Positions 9,207 through 17,597 of a stretch of DNA of 64,000 nucleotides are shown here, piece by piece. Position 1 is the stretch's first letter; every line of letters starts with the position of its first letter. The stretch lies in the NCBI GenBank assembly GCA_946186375.1, contig CAMHMZ010000001.1, forward strand, positions 62,001-126,000, given 5' to 3'. This DNA comes from an uncultured Clostridia bacterium (GTDB lineage: Bacteria; Bacillota; Clostridia; Oscillospirales; Oscillospiraceae). The notes below the pieces were generated by a model. That model worked only from the letters and a program-made list of their open reading frames with translations, did no database searches and was not told the origin of the DNA. Both the position numbers and the translations under genes were made by a program.

Positions 9207-10655
9207 ATGTCCCATAAGGCATTCACAATTCCGATCACAGAAGTGGTCGATTTGCTCGGTCTCGAAAGAGACCCGCGAAGCAGAGACGGGGCATCTTCAT
9301 TCAACGTAAAATGTCCGTTCTGCAGCACCGCGCGCACGCGGAAGTATCACATGAACATCAATGTTCAAAAAAATGTGTACTTTTGCCCAAAGTGCATGGA
9401 TGCTTCTGCAGGTGGCTCAGGCGCGCTCGACCTTTATGGTCGAGTGCGTCTTGGGACCCCGCTGATGCCTGGTCGCAACGGAGCCGAGCTCTATCACAAG
9501 CTTGCGACAGAGTTGGAAGGCTGCAGCCGCATGAGCAACCATGCCATTAGAAATGATAAGCCTGTCGTTGAAGATATCTGCCCGGCGGAGAACAAGGCTC
9601 TTGATAAAGCGTATCGCACGCTTTTGACGCTTCCTTATTTGGCGCTCAATCGTAAACATGGCAGGAATCTTCTCGGTAGAGGCCTCGACAGAGACACGAT
9701 CGAAGAGGGACTGTATGCGTCTTTCCCGGCTGCGGAAAGTGTTCTCGCAAACCACGAGAAAGCTGACAAAGTGGCGGTCTGGTACGACAAATACGGCTGT
9801 GAGAGCTACCGCAAATCTTCCCCGATTCTTCGTTATTACAAGAAGGAAGACTTGCTTGTCGGTCTGCTCATCGCCAGTGATGTCCTGCATAAGGGCGCAA
9901 AGCTTGACAATGTACCTGGTTTTTTCAAGCTCAAGGGTGCTTGGTGTTTCCGTTATGATTATGGCATGGCCATTCCGACTGTCGCGATTGACGGAAATAT
10001 CGTTGGGATTCAAGTCCGGCGAGACGTTGCCACCGAGAAGGGGCTTCGGTACATGACCCTGTCCAGCAAAGATCTGGACTGCGGCGTGACGACTGGTATT
10101 GCCAGGACGCACGTAGCAACGGACCATGAGATCGATGAGAACACGGCTATTTTCATTACGGAAGGCCCGCTCAAGGCAAACATCATCCTTCATCTTCTCA
10201 GGGGCAGAGGCGCCAGCAACATCGCTGTCATTGCCATTCAGGGCGTAAATAACACAAAAGAACTTCCTGCAATCGCTAAAATCTTAACTGGCAAAGGGGT
10301 TAAAGAAATTATGAGCGCCTTCGATATGGACAAGACCGGGAATCTAGCCGTCGCCCGTGCTGCGGGAAACGTGAAGAAGATCTTCACGGATGCCGGACTC
10401 AAAGTTCAAACACTCTGTTGGGATGCTGAGTACGCGAAAGTGAAGTATGCCGAGCTTGCCGCGCTTTGCAAAAAAAACGCTATTTCTGTTCCGCAGCAGT
10501 GCGGGGATATCTACAAAGACGTTCACTCTCTCGCTGTTCTCTTAAACAGCAAAGGGATTGAGTATAACGTCAAGTGGGTGAACGGCAAGAAATACAAGGA
10601 TCATTGGCGCGAAAAATCGAAGGGAATGGATGACTATTTGTCGAATTACCAATAA
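9207..10655 (+). CDS. DnaG-like primase (zinc ribbon plus Toprim)
   Basis: A 482-residue protein. The N-terminus carries a CHC2-type zinc ribbon with cysteines at 36, 39, 60 and 63 (CPFC...CPKC). The C-terminal half has a Toprim core: the catalytic glutamate in 'ITEGPLKA' (E319) and the DxD in 'AFDMDKTGN' (D373, D375). This is the layout of bacterial and phage primases that lay down RNA primers for DNA synthesis. It lacks an obvious helicase domain and is shorter than chromosomal DnaG (about 600), as is usual for element-encoded primases. It is the last gene of the operon that starts at 3464. It could prime replication of the element or the complementary strand after conjugation. Confidence 0.75.
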   Translation: MSHKAFTIPITEVVDLLGLERDPRSRDGASSFNVKCPFCSTARTRKYHMNINVQKNVYFCPKCMDASAGGSGALDLYGRVRLGTPLMPGRNGAELYHKLATELEGCSRMSNHAIRNDKPVVEDICPAENKALDKAYRTLLTLPYLALNRKHGRNLLGRGLDRDTIEEGLYASFPAAESVLANHEKADKVAVWYDKYGCESYRKSSPILRYYKKEDLLVGLLIASDVLHKGAKLDNVPGFFKLKGAWCFRYDYGMAIPTVAIDGNIVGIQVRRDVATEKGLRYMTLSSKDLDCGVTTGIARTHVATDHEIDENTAIFITEGPLKANIILHLLRGRGASNIAVIAIQGVNNTKELPAIAKILTGKGVKEIMSAFDMDKTGNLAVARAAGNVKKIFTDAGLKVQTLCWDAEYAKVKYAELAALCKKNAISVPQQCGDIYKDVHSLAVLLNSKGIEYNVKWVNGKKYKDHWREKSKGMDDYLSNYQ

Positions 10656-10810
10656 ATGGAAGCAAATTACATTCTTTGTTAATTCCAATTACATCCTTCC
10701 GAACTGAAAACTTAACTTCCGATGACATGTCATTTTGCAAAAAACTGACATTGTCTACTCTGGTGGAGGAGCCTCCGAAAGTGAGGCCCAAATCAGTACA
10801 CAACGGCAGA

Positions 10811-10860
10811 AACGCGGGAAAGCCTTGATATTTCAGGCTTTTCCCGCGTTTTTCTTTTTT
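10811..10860 (+). terminator. Rho-independent terminator
   Basis: Left arm AACGCGGGAAAGCC (10811-10824) pairs with GGCTTTTCCCGCGTT (10836-10850) with one bulged T, followed by TTTCTTTTTT. Confidence 0.85.
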
Positions 10861-11052
10861 GTTGATATTCCAGATATGCCGCCCTTAATTCAAAAGAAGG
10901 AATTAATACATGTTTGTTTTTCCAGACGAAAATACCTAACGGAAGGATAGAAATACAAAAAGTAGATTTCTAATTGAATACTAACCTTCCGAAGAGGTAT
11001 ATGAAATACATTGTTCCTTTGACAATTTTTTTAATTATATTCTTTCGTTGGC

Positions 11053-11076
11053 GTTTCTGAGCAGAAACTTTTTTTT
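11053..11076 (+). terminator. Rho-independent terminator
   Basis: GTTTCT-GAGC-AGAAAC hairpin followed directly by eight T residues. Confidence 0.7.
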
Positions 11077-11099
11077 CGCGGAATGTCAAAAAATCACAG

Positions 11100-11134
11100 T
11101 GAGTCGCCTGTTATTGCAGGCGACTCATTTTTTG
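11100..11134 (+). terminator. Rho-independent terminator
   Basis: Perfect 11-bp stem TGAGTCGCCTG / CAGGCGACTCA with a 6-nt loop, then TTTTTT. Confidence 0.85.
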
Positions 11135-11233
11135 TGCCAGCAAAAATGCTTTAACAAAGCGCGTTGACAATCTGGCGTTTGCTGAGTAATAAAAAATGGG
11201 CGTAAAACTCGTGACACAACGAGCTGTATTTTG

Positions 11234-11262
11234 TTGACATACTTTTTTCATCTGAGTAAATA
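11234..11262 (+). promoter_or_regulatory. Promoter of the transfer operon
   Basis: TTGACA at 11234-11239, 17-nt spacer, TAAATA at 11257-11262, about 80 nt before the pilin-like gene. A second TTGACA at 11267 has no good -10 box. Confidence 0.6.
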
Positions 11263-11344
11263 CGTATTGACAAATAAATAAGGTCCTCCGAATTTATTTG
11301 ATATCAAAAATACGGCTCTTTAGGGGCAGAAAGGATGAAAAGCT

Positions 11345-11788
11345 ATGAAAAAGAATTCAATCGAGAGAACCAATACGATTAAAGACAGAGTGAATGCTGC
11401 GATGATCAGCGCATATGTCGCTTTGATGCCTTACCAGTCGATGATTGCGTTTGCAGCCAAAAACACTAAGAGCGCTGGAAACAAGACCGCTGATGCTGGC
11501 GGTGCAATCACACAAGGAATCCTTGGTGGCACCGAAAAAATCTGGAGTATTCTTGTAGCTGTTGTTGGGCCAATTGCTGCTGTTGCACTTGCTATTTGTG
11601 CAGTGAAGATGCTGTGGGGAAACCAGAAAGCAGCAGAAGATGCAAAGTCTACTGCGATTCGTATCATTATAGCAATCGGAATCGTGCTTCTTGCCCCGGC
11701 ACTCATTACTGCAGTGACGACATGGTTCAAAGAACAATCGGCCTGGAGTTTTGGGTCGTTTGTGATGACTCCGTTCATGTTTGGCTAA
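11345..11788 (+). CDS. VirB2/TrbC-like pilin subunit
   Basis: A 147-residue protein with the plan of type IV secretion pilins: a leader with a hydrophobic stretch ending near 'IAFAA' (about residue 38) and two transmembrane helices, 'ILVAVVGPIAAVALAICAVK' near 69-88 and 'IRIIIAIGIVLLAPALITAV' near 105-124, with a short lysine/glutamate loop between them. In conjugation systems this subunit makes the pilus or its Gram-positive counterpart in the envelope. It is the first gene after a strong promoter and is followed by a terminator-like hairpin, the usual way to make more pilin than downstream products. The start follows GGGGCAGAAAGGATG. Confidence 0.7.
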   Translation: MKKNSIERTNTIKDRVNAAMISAYVALMPYQSMIAFAAKNTKSAGNKTADAGGAITQGILGGTEKIWSILVAVVGPIAAVALAICAVKMLWGNQKAAEDAKSTAIRIIIAIGIVLLAPALITAVTTWFKEQSAWSFGSFVMTPFMFG

Positions 11789-11829
11789 TCTCAAACAAAT
11801 TGGCGCACATCAATGTGTGCCACACAATC

Positions 11830-11861
11830 ACGCCCCGCTGCAATTGCAGAGGGGCGTTTTC
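11830..11861 (+). terminator. Partial terminator after the pilin gene
   Basis: CGCCCC (11831-11836) pairs with GGGGCG (11851-11856) around an inner CTGCAATTGCAG palindrome, followed by TTTT. It probably lowers read-through into the rest of the operon. Confidence 0.65.
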
Positions 11862-11924
11862 CATAAGCGCGGCAAAAGTCCTATTTTGCCGTTCACATAA
11901 ACAAGTGAGTTTGGAGGTCTTGAT

Positions 11925-12959
11925 ATGACACTAACAGATATAAAGATCGGGCGCAAAAGAATGCTGGCACTCTTGTTGTCTTTTGCATTGATGCTGCCAA
12001 TCATATTTTCCGTGGCGATCACGGCGTATGCTGATGTTTCGATATCCAAGGATACAAACATGGCGCTGGCACAAACGGCGGCGAGCGTATATGAGAAAGC
12101 GTTAAAAAAAGGCGTAGAGGACGAAATAAATGTCGCAGAACAGGACTACAAAAGCAAATTATCCAAGTTAAATCCTGGCGATCTCGACGAGTTTCTTAAA
12201 ATGCTAAAAAGCGTCCAAATCGGCGAATCGACGCAAGCGTATCAAATGGCAAAGGAAGTTCTGTCCGGTGAAACGACTTGGCCAAAGGAAGGGACTATCA
12301 ATGCAACGCACGGAGCTGATTTGTATTTAGACCACGTAGCAGACGCGGATAAAAGTTTAGGCACATATCCAAAGGGCACGCGGGTGATTGCAACTGGATA
12401 CAGATTGGATGGGGCCGTACATTGGTACAGCGTTACGATCCCAAACGTAGATAGGCCAAATGACGAAGTGAGCGGATATATGTTGGCAAAAGCAATCGAG
12501 ATCCCTGGTTTCAAACCAACCTATGGAGCCTCGACACAACCGGTACAGGGTAGTGAAAAAGAAAAAGATGACGTAACGACCGAATTTATAGGCCAAGCAG
12601 GAACGCAGTCGCCTAGCGCGTCAGGTTCGTCAACCGGACAAACCGGATACACAGAAGAGCAAATCAAACAGTCTGTTTTGGGCGAAGAAAAGCACCTGGA
12701 AACTCCAGCCGAATATAACAGCTATGTCAATTCGATATTCAGTGTAATAATGACGCTGGGAACAGCGGGCGGCGCTGTCGGAATTGCTTGGTGCGGTATT
12801 GAGTATGCCTATGGGAGTGAAGAGGTCGCGAACAAGGCTAAAAGCAAGGCGATTGTGATTGCGGCCAGTGTCGCCGCATTATGCTTGCTCATATTGTTCA
12901 TAAAGCTCGGAGCGAACCTTGGCAAACAATATGCGTGGGATCCGGCAAATCTGAAGTAA
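11925..12959 (+). CDS. SH3b-like domain fused to a VirB2-like pilin unit
   Basis: A 344-residue envelope protein. Signal peptide at residues 10-37 (LALLLSFALMLPIIFSVAI...AYA). A helical region follows, then at about 125-185 an SH3b-like beta domain (GADLYLDHVADADKSLGTY...) of the type that binds peptidoglycan. After a G/S/T/Q linker, the C-terminal 85 residues carry two membrane helices split by a short charged loop (SEEVANKAKSKA), the same plan as the pilin encoded just upstream. This looks like a secreted wall-binding module tethered to a pilin-type anchor, perhaps a scaffold or minor pilin. The start follows TTTGGAGG. Only 17 nt separate it from the TrbL-like gene. Confidence 0.55.
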   Translation: MTLTDIKIGRKRMLALLLSFALMLPIIFSVAITAYADVSISKDTNMALAQTAASVYEKALKKGVEDEINVAEQDYKSKLSKLNPGDLDEFLKMLKSVQIGESTQAYQMAKEVLSGETTWPKEGTINATHGADLYLDHVADADKSLGTYPKGTRVIATGYRLDGAVHWYSVTIPNVDRPNDEVSGYMLAKAIEIPGFKPTYGASTQPVQGSEKEKDDVTTEFIGQAGTQSPSASGSSTGQTGYTEEQIKQSVLGEEKHLETPAEYNSYVNSIFSVIMTLGTAGGAVGIAWCGIEYAYGSEEVANKAKSKAIVIAASVAALCLLILFIKLGANLGKQYAWDPANLK

Positions 12960-12976
12960 GGCGGGGTGAACAATAA

Positions 12977-15802
12977 ATGTTTACAGCGATGTTTAACAGC
13001 TTAGTCTCTGGGCTAAGTGTGGTTCTCGACTTGATAATAAAAGGTTTCTTGAATGCGCTGGATCTGAGTCTGTCGACATACCTTACGTATTTCCCGTTTT
13101 TGGGCGAGCTGTATAATTTTCTGCGTTTCATAGCGCTTGGCTTGATCGTCATAATCGCTGGAAAAGAGCTTGCAACATTTTGGCTTGGCGCTGTTGATAC
13201 AAGTTACATGCAAGACAGGCCTGTAAACATCCTGCTTCGCTCAGCAATTGCAGCGGCGCTGGTGTATTTTGGCGGATATGTTCTGCAAATGATCGTAGAA
13301 TTTGGAACGCTGCCGTACAAAGCTCTTCTAGATGCGTCTGCGGTGATCAATCCGACGGCGACCGTTGCTGGAAACATAACTGCGGCTGTTGGGGAATTTG
13401 CTGCTGGCGCGTTGGTTGAGGCGGTTATTCCTGGGGCTATGGCAATCGATTTGGCGCTTTCATTGATGAACCTTACCATTATACTTCTGATAGCATTCAA
13501 TTTGTTCAAGTTGATGGTGGAGGTTGCTGAGCGATATCTTCTTGTTGGTGTACTTGTGTTCACGTCACCGATCGTTTATCCGACGCTGTCCACAAGGGCG
13601 TCTACGCAGATATTTAAGCGCTGGACAAGTATGTTTGTCAGTGCGGTCATAATGATGTCTGTGTCCGTGGCATTCTTGAAATTGATTATTGCCGGAATTG
13701 CGACATTAAGTTCATCAACAGGGCTGAAGATTCTGGTACATTTATTTTTGATTCTGGCAATGTGTAAAATTGCGCAAAGAGCAGATTCTTATTTACAGCA
13801 ATTGGGGCTGAATGTTGCCACGACAGGTTCCAATATGCTTGACGATATCCTGGCCATTTCAAGAATGACGCGAGGCGGAAAAGGCGGCGGAAGTAAGGCT
13901 TCTGTGCTCGGCGGAGGGGCCGTTGGCGCCATGTTCTCCAGAACGGCATTAGGGCGCGGTGTCAGCCGAGCAGCATCTGATTTCAAGTCAGGACGAGCAG
14001 AATCCTTGAGCGCAGCTGTTGCCTCGGGCGCACGAGAAGCAAAAGCTGCCTTTGGAAAAACAGCTTTTGGCGCAGGCGCTCATGCATTCCAGGCGGCAAA
14101 AGATGGCGGAAAACCAATCGCAGCTGCAGTTGGTGAAGGTTTGAAAGAGACTGGCAAAGCTACGCCAATAGGAAAAGGTGTGGCGGCAGTTAAGAAAAAT
14201 AATGAGCTCAAAGAAAAAATCGCGGACGGGAAAGAGCCGGAGAATGGTGAAAAACCGAGATCCGGGTTTGTCGCGTTTAATGCCGCAGCGCTTTCAGATT
14301 ATGCACACATGCGTTTTGCGAAAAATGCAAATGAAAGAGATGCGGCGATGGAAGAGCGGAAAAAGCTGGACGAACAAGACAAAAAGGCGGCTCAGGACGC
14401 GTCTGCTGAGCATAAAAGCACATACGCGCTTGGCAACAGGCCGTTGCCGGCAGCTGTTGAGGAAAGAGCCAACAGTGGTGGAAAGTTCACAAGACAAGAG
14501 GCCGACGATAACCGCCGCGCATATGGACTCGGAGGTAGTGCTTTTGCGTCCAGAGTCAATGATGTTGACGGAAGCCCGGCTCCGGCCCTTACAAATGAAG
14601 CTAGGGCGGCCGGCCTGCGAATGGATGAAACCGGCGAAGGAGATGCTTTTGTGAACGGAAATGGAAACGATGTAAACCTTGGCATGTGGCTGAACGGTGC
14701 CGCTGATGGAGGCGTTGTGGTTCCTCCGGAAGTTGGCGCAGACAGGTTTAATGATGAAAGCCTTTCAGAAGAAGAAGCTGCTTCATACGCGGCGCTTGAC
14801 AGAGCCGACTTCACAAGAGACGCGAACAACATAGTAGAAAACTCCATCGACAACGCCAGCCCGAAATCGTTACACAATATGCTGGAATCCGGCAAGGGTC
14901 TTAGTGGAAGCAAAAAGGATCTTGATAGTTATAAAGCAAACAATACACCTCAAGCTCCGGGCGAAAGCGCCGTCGACTATACAAAACGCATTGCGGAGAC
15001 GGCCGCACCGGCCGCGCGTGGTGCGCACTCGTTTAGCGCGGCCAACAAGTATTTTGGTCAATTAGCGAAGCCGGGTATGGAGATGACTTCATATAGTACC
15101 GCTGGAGGGAATTTGCCTGGCGCAAGGACTCACTCAATGACGTTCCAAAACAGCACAACAGGCGAAACGCATCAGGTGGCAGCTTTGAACGACGTCGCAT
15201 ACAAATCATTGTCACGCGATGAGCGAGAGAATTATACAGCTGAAACTATGAGTGATGGGTCTAAATACTACATCAGAAACGACAACTATGGTAGCTCAAA
15301 GACTGATGCCGTAGAGGGATCGGGCTCACAAGCAAGTGCCGTTAGCGTTGAAACTCCGATTTTCAACCGTGAGCAAGCAAGTGCCAACGCTTCACAAGAA
15401 CAAAGCGTTGAAACTCCAATTTTCAACCGTGAGCAAATAAGCGCCGACGCGTCACAGGAACCGAGCGTTGAACATGTCTCGTATGCTTCCGGTGTCGATA
15501 TACAGCCGGAAACACCGCAGGTGGTGCAAGAAAAATCAAATAACGCGCATAGTTCACAGGAAGACAAGATTCGCGTTTCTGACGCTGCGAGCCAAGTTTC
15601 CGGACATGACGCAGTGGAAAACGCAAACGCGCCTTCTCACAGGCGAGATGACAGCCCGCGCGGCGATAAAAGCAGAACGGAAAGAAGCCAAAACAGCGGG
15701 CAACGGCCGAAACAGACCCAAACGCCCCGTGGCAACAATCAGGCGAGGGCGGACGGATCTGGACGTGCCCCAAATTCTCGTCCTCCGAAAAAGAAAAAGT
15801 GA
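12977..15802 (+). CDS. TrbL/VirB6-like conjugation channel protein
   Basis: A 941-residue protein. The first 280 residues contain about six membrane helices (for example FIALGLIVIIAGKELATFWL, then NLTIILLIAFNLFKLMVEV), matching the polytopic VirB6/TrbL inner-membrane channel component. After 'LLDDILAISRMTRGGKGGGS' the protein becomes a long hydrophilic alanine/glutamate/serine-rich tail to the C-terminus, as in many Gram-positive TrbL proteins. The tail carries a 20-residue tandem repeat near residue 790-830 and ends in a basic RPPKKKK. The start follows GGGGTGA. A terminator hairpin lies 12 nt after the stop. Confidence 0.75.
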   Translation: MFTAMFNSLVSGLSVVLDLIIKGFLNALDLSLSTYLTYFPFLGELYNFLRFIALGLIVIIAGKELATFWLGAVDTSYMQDRPVNILLRSAIAAALVYFGGYVLQMIVEFGTLPYKALLDASAVINPTATVAGNITAAVGEFAAGALVEAVIPGAMAIDLALSLMNLTIILLIAFNLFKLMVEVAERYLLVGVLVFTSPIVYPTLSTRASTQIFKRWTSMFVSAVIMMSVSVAFLKLIIAGIATLSSSTGLKILVHLFLILAMCKIAQRADSYLQQLGLNVATTGSNMLDDILAISRMTRGGKGGGSKASVLGGGAVGAMFSRTALGRGVSRAASDFKSGRAESLSAAVASGAREAKAAFGKTAFGAGAHAFQAAKDGGKPIAAAVGEGLKETGKATPIGKGVAAVKKNNELKEKIADGKEPENGEKPRSGFVAFNAAALSDYAHMRFAKNANERDAAMEERKKLDEQDKKAAQDASAEHKSTYALGNRPLPAAVEERANSGGKFTRQEADDNRRAYGLGGSAFASRVNDVDGSPAPALTNEARAAGLRMDETGEGDAFVNGNGNDVNLGMWLNGAADGGVVVPPEVGADRFNDESLSEEEAASYAALDRADFTRDANNIVENSIDNASPKSLHNMLESGKGLSGSKKDLDSYKANNTPQAPGESAVDYTKRIAETAAPAARGAHSFSAANKYFGQLAKPGMEMTSYSTAGGNLPGARTHSMTFQNSTTGETHQVAALNDVAYKSLSRDERENYTAETMSDGSKYYIRNDNYGSSKTDAVEGSGSQASAVSVETPIFNREQASANASQEQSVETPIFNREQISADASQEPSVEHVSYASGVDIQPETPQVVQEKSNNAHSSQEDKIRVSDAASQVSGHDAVENANAPSHRRDDSPRGDKSRTERSQNSGQRPKQTQTPRGNNQARADGSGRAPNSRPPKKKK
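15344..15472 (+). repeat. 60-bp tandem repeat in the TrbL tail
   Basis: Two full units (15344-15403 and 15404-15463) and the start of a third. Each begins AGCGTTGAAACTCC and encodes SVETPIFNREQ.SA.ASQE.. in frame. Copy-number change would lengthen or shorten the tail by 20 residues without a frameshift. Confidence 0.8.
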
Positions 15803-15813
15803 CAAAACACATA

Positions 15814-15865
15814 AGAGCAAAGCAGCAGACGCTTATAGCAAATGCTGTTTTGCTCTTTCCTTTTT
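15814..15865 (+). terminator. Terminator after the TrbL-like gene
   Basis: AGAGCAAAGCAGCA (15814-15827) pairs with TGCTGTTTTGCTCT (15843-15856) with one G-U pair, then TTCCTTTTT. Confidence 0.75.
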
Positions 15866-15933
15866 ACGCGCGTTTCAGTTTACGTTCAGTGCCGCGCGAG
15901 GTAATAAATGATCAATAGGGTCAAAAGCGCACC

Positions 15934-16016
15934 GCTAACGCCTGTGAGCATAGGCCCTGACAAAAATCAAGTTCGCCGCAAGCCCACGACTTCAATCGTT
16001 GGAGCATGTCAGATTA
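15934..16016 (+). mobile_element. Possible remnant of an IS200/IS605-type right end
   Basis: The stretch ending in CCCACGACTTCAATCGTTGG (15983-16002) has the shape of the terminal hairpin of IS605-family elements: inverted arms around an ACTTCA loop, followed by a GCATGTCA-like end. The preceding AACGCCTGTGAGCATAGG resembles the 3' part of tnpB guide RNAs. The arms are partly decayed (CCCACGA against TCGTTGG). No transposase gene is attached. The intact tnpB right end at 51.7 kb has the same ACTTCA-loop design. Confidence 0.3.
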
Positions 16017-16031
16017 AGAAGGTGATTATTA

Positions 16032-17585
16032 ATGGCAGACGAACAGAACAGGACTGTAGGCGACGAAATAGCCAATGGCGCAAAGAAAACGGCAGAAACG
16101 GCCGCAAAGGCAGCCAATTCAGCAAAGAACGTCACAAAAGCAGCTGCGAAGGCGGCATCAGGTAATTATGTCGGCGCAGCGGCAGATGTACTAAAAGACG
16201 AAAACCTCAGAAGAGGTATAGCTATCGTGCTTATACTTTCCTTCTTCTTGACGACCATGATATTTTTCGCGGCCCCATTGGCTCTCTTTGCAACAATTAT
16301 GGATATTGCGGGGAGAGTTGAAGCATGGGCAAAAGAAAGCGGAGAAGCCTTTGACGAGGCATATTATCAAGGGTCAAGCGGTCGCTTTCTTTCATTTTTC
16401 AAAGCAACCGGCGCGATGATAGGCAGCTGGTTCAAAAGCAAAACTGATGAGGTTTATAGCGACACAACGTACGGCACTGAGGAAAAGGCAACGAACGACG
16501 ACCTGTTTGTTTTCCATGACCGGGCTTCTTTGAATGCAACATATGAAAGAAAGCTATATGCTTGCGAAGAAAAGATCAACTCAAGGATGGAAACGATTCG
16601 CAAGACGATTGCCTCGGACGTTAAACAGGCGGATGGGTATGTAAGCGAGTTGTTCCAGAATCGTTTCAATGCTGAGCGCGAAGAGATATACAAAAGTCTC
16701 GGCAAGAGCCCGGATGATCCAAGCGTCAATGTTGTCTATGGCGGTGTGAGAATAGAGCTGCTGTCGTCGACCGTCTCTAAGGAACAGGCGGCTCAATTGC
16801 TGTCGCTGTACTCTTCTCAAATCAACAGTTCTCTTGACCACGGGGATGTTGTTGGGCTGCTAAAATGGCTCGGATACAACGCCGGAGGTAATAAGACTGT
16901 GACGTTTTCACTTGGAGAGAATAGTGAGTACCAGTACACAATGCCAGCATGGAAGGGCACATTTCTGCCGCAGTATTTGATCGACGAGGCTGTTAGCCGG
17001 GACAATTACGACAAGAACATCAACGACAGAGATTCATTGAAAGAATATCAGGATAAATATGGCTGTGCGGTCGTTGACTACATGTTGATGATCGACTGTC
17101 CGAATTTCAACGCGGTACCTGCCATGTCTGACCAAATCAACAAAAACGGCACCGTACGCAAAACAACAGAAATAACATTCGATTGGCCAATATACAATGA
17201 TGCAGATGCCGATCCTACAACGCCACAAGTGTACTATGACGCGTCGAACAAAACACTTAGCTATGGTCGCTACGACAAAAGATATTACGAAGAAAAATGG
17301 AATGACACGCTTGGCATGAAATTTTTGTCACGCAAAGCGGACGCGCCCAAAAACGAGAATATATACACATATCACTACGTCATCAACAAGACTGAAGACG
17401 TCCAAATGGACATTGACGAAATAACTGTGAGCTATACTGTGCCCGTACAGATAACAGTTCGTCCTGTCAACGATATCATCGCTCTTGCTGGGTTGTGGCA
17501 GGGCGATCTTCCCGCAGAAGCAAAGCACTATTTTGGCGTCCTGCCGAGTGAGCAATCGGCCGAGCAAACAGATAAAGCGGCGTAA
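16032..17585 (+). CDS. Single-pass membrane protein of the transfer operon
   Basis: A 517-residue protein. Residues 1-55 are an alanine/lysine-rich cytoplasmic region, about 62-90 form one strong membrane segment (IAIVLILSFFLTTMIFFAAP...), and the remaining 420 residues are a polar, probably extracytoplasmic region with coiled-coil potential (about 170-230) and a C-terminal beta-rich part (YHYVINKTEDVQMDIDEITV). This topology is that of VirB8-like assembly proteins, but I see no clear family match. It sits between the TrbL-like channel and the cell-wall hydrolases, which supports an envelope-spanning role in mating. 12 nt separate it from the next gene. Confidence 0.6.
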   Translation: MADEQNRTVGDEIANGAKKTAETAAKAANSAKNVTKAAAKAASGNYVGAAADVLKDENLRRGIAIVLILSFFLTTMIFFAAPLALFATIMDIAGRVEAWAKESGEAFDEAYYQGSSGRFLSFFKATGAMIGSWFKSKTDEVYSDTTYGTEEKATNDDLFVFHDRASLNATYERKLYACEEKINSRMETIRKTIASDVKQADGYVSELFQNRFNAEREEIYKSLGKSPDDPSVNVVYGGVRIELLSSTVSKEQAAQLLSLYSSQINSSLDHGDVVGLLKWLGYNAGGNKTVTFSLGENSEYQYTMPAWKGTFLPQYLIDEAVSRDNYDKNINDRDSLKEYQDKYGCAVVDYMLMIDCPNFNAVPAMSDQINKNGTVRKTTEITFDWPIYNDADADPTTPQVYYDASNKTLSYGRYDKRYYEEKWNDTLGMKFLSRKADAPKNENIYTYHYVINKTEDVQMDIDEITVSYTVPVQITVRPVNDIIALAGLWQGDLPAEAKHYFGVLPSEQSAEQTDKAA

Positions 17586-17597
17586 GGCGGTGAGAGT

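Larger units (their letters stand above)
10656..11344. other. Intergenic region between primase and transfer operon
   Basis: About 690 nt with no convincing gene. It holds three terminator hairpins (10811, 11053, 11100), a strong promoter (11234) for the pilin operon, and several copies of a TTCCGA word in both orientations (near 10697, 10717, 10941 as its complement, and 10987). The stretch 10740-10860 could be a short structured RNA ending at the first terminator, with a small GGAGG/CCTCC hairpin near 10763. Confidence 0.5.

Noticed and set aside
15908-16165. An 85-codon frame between the TrbL-like gene and the next gene.
   Set aside because: It overlaps the well-supported start of the 16032 gene in another frame, has poor composition and no ribosome binding site.
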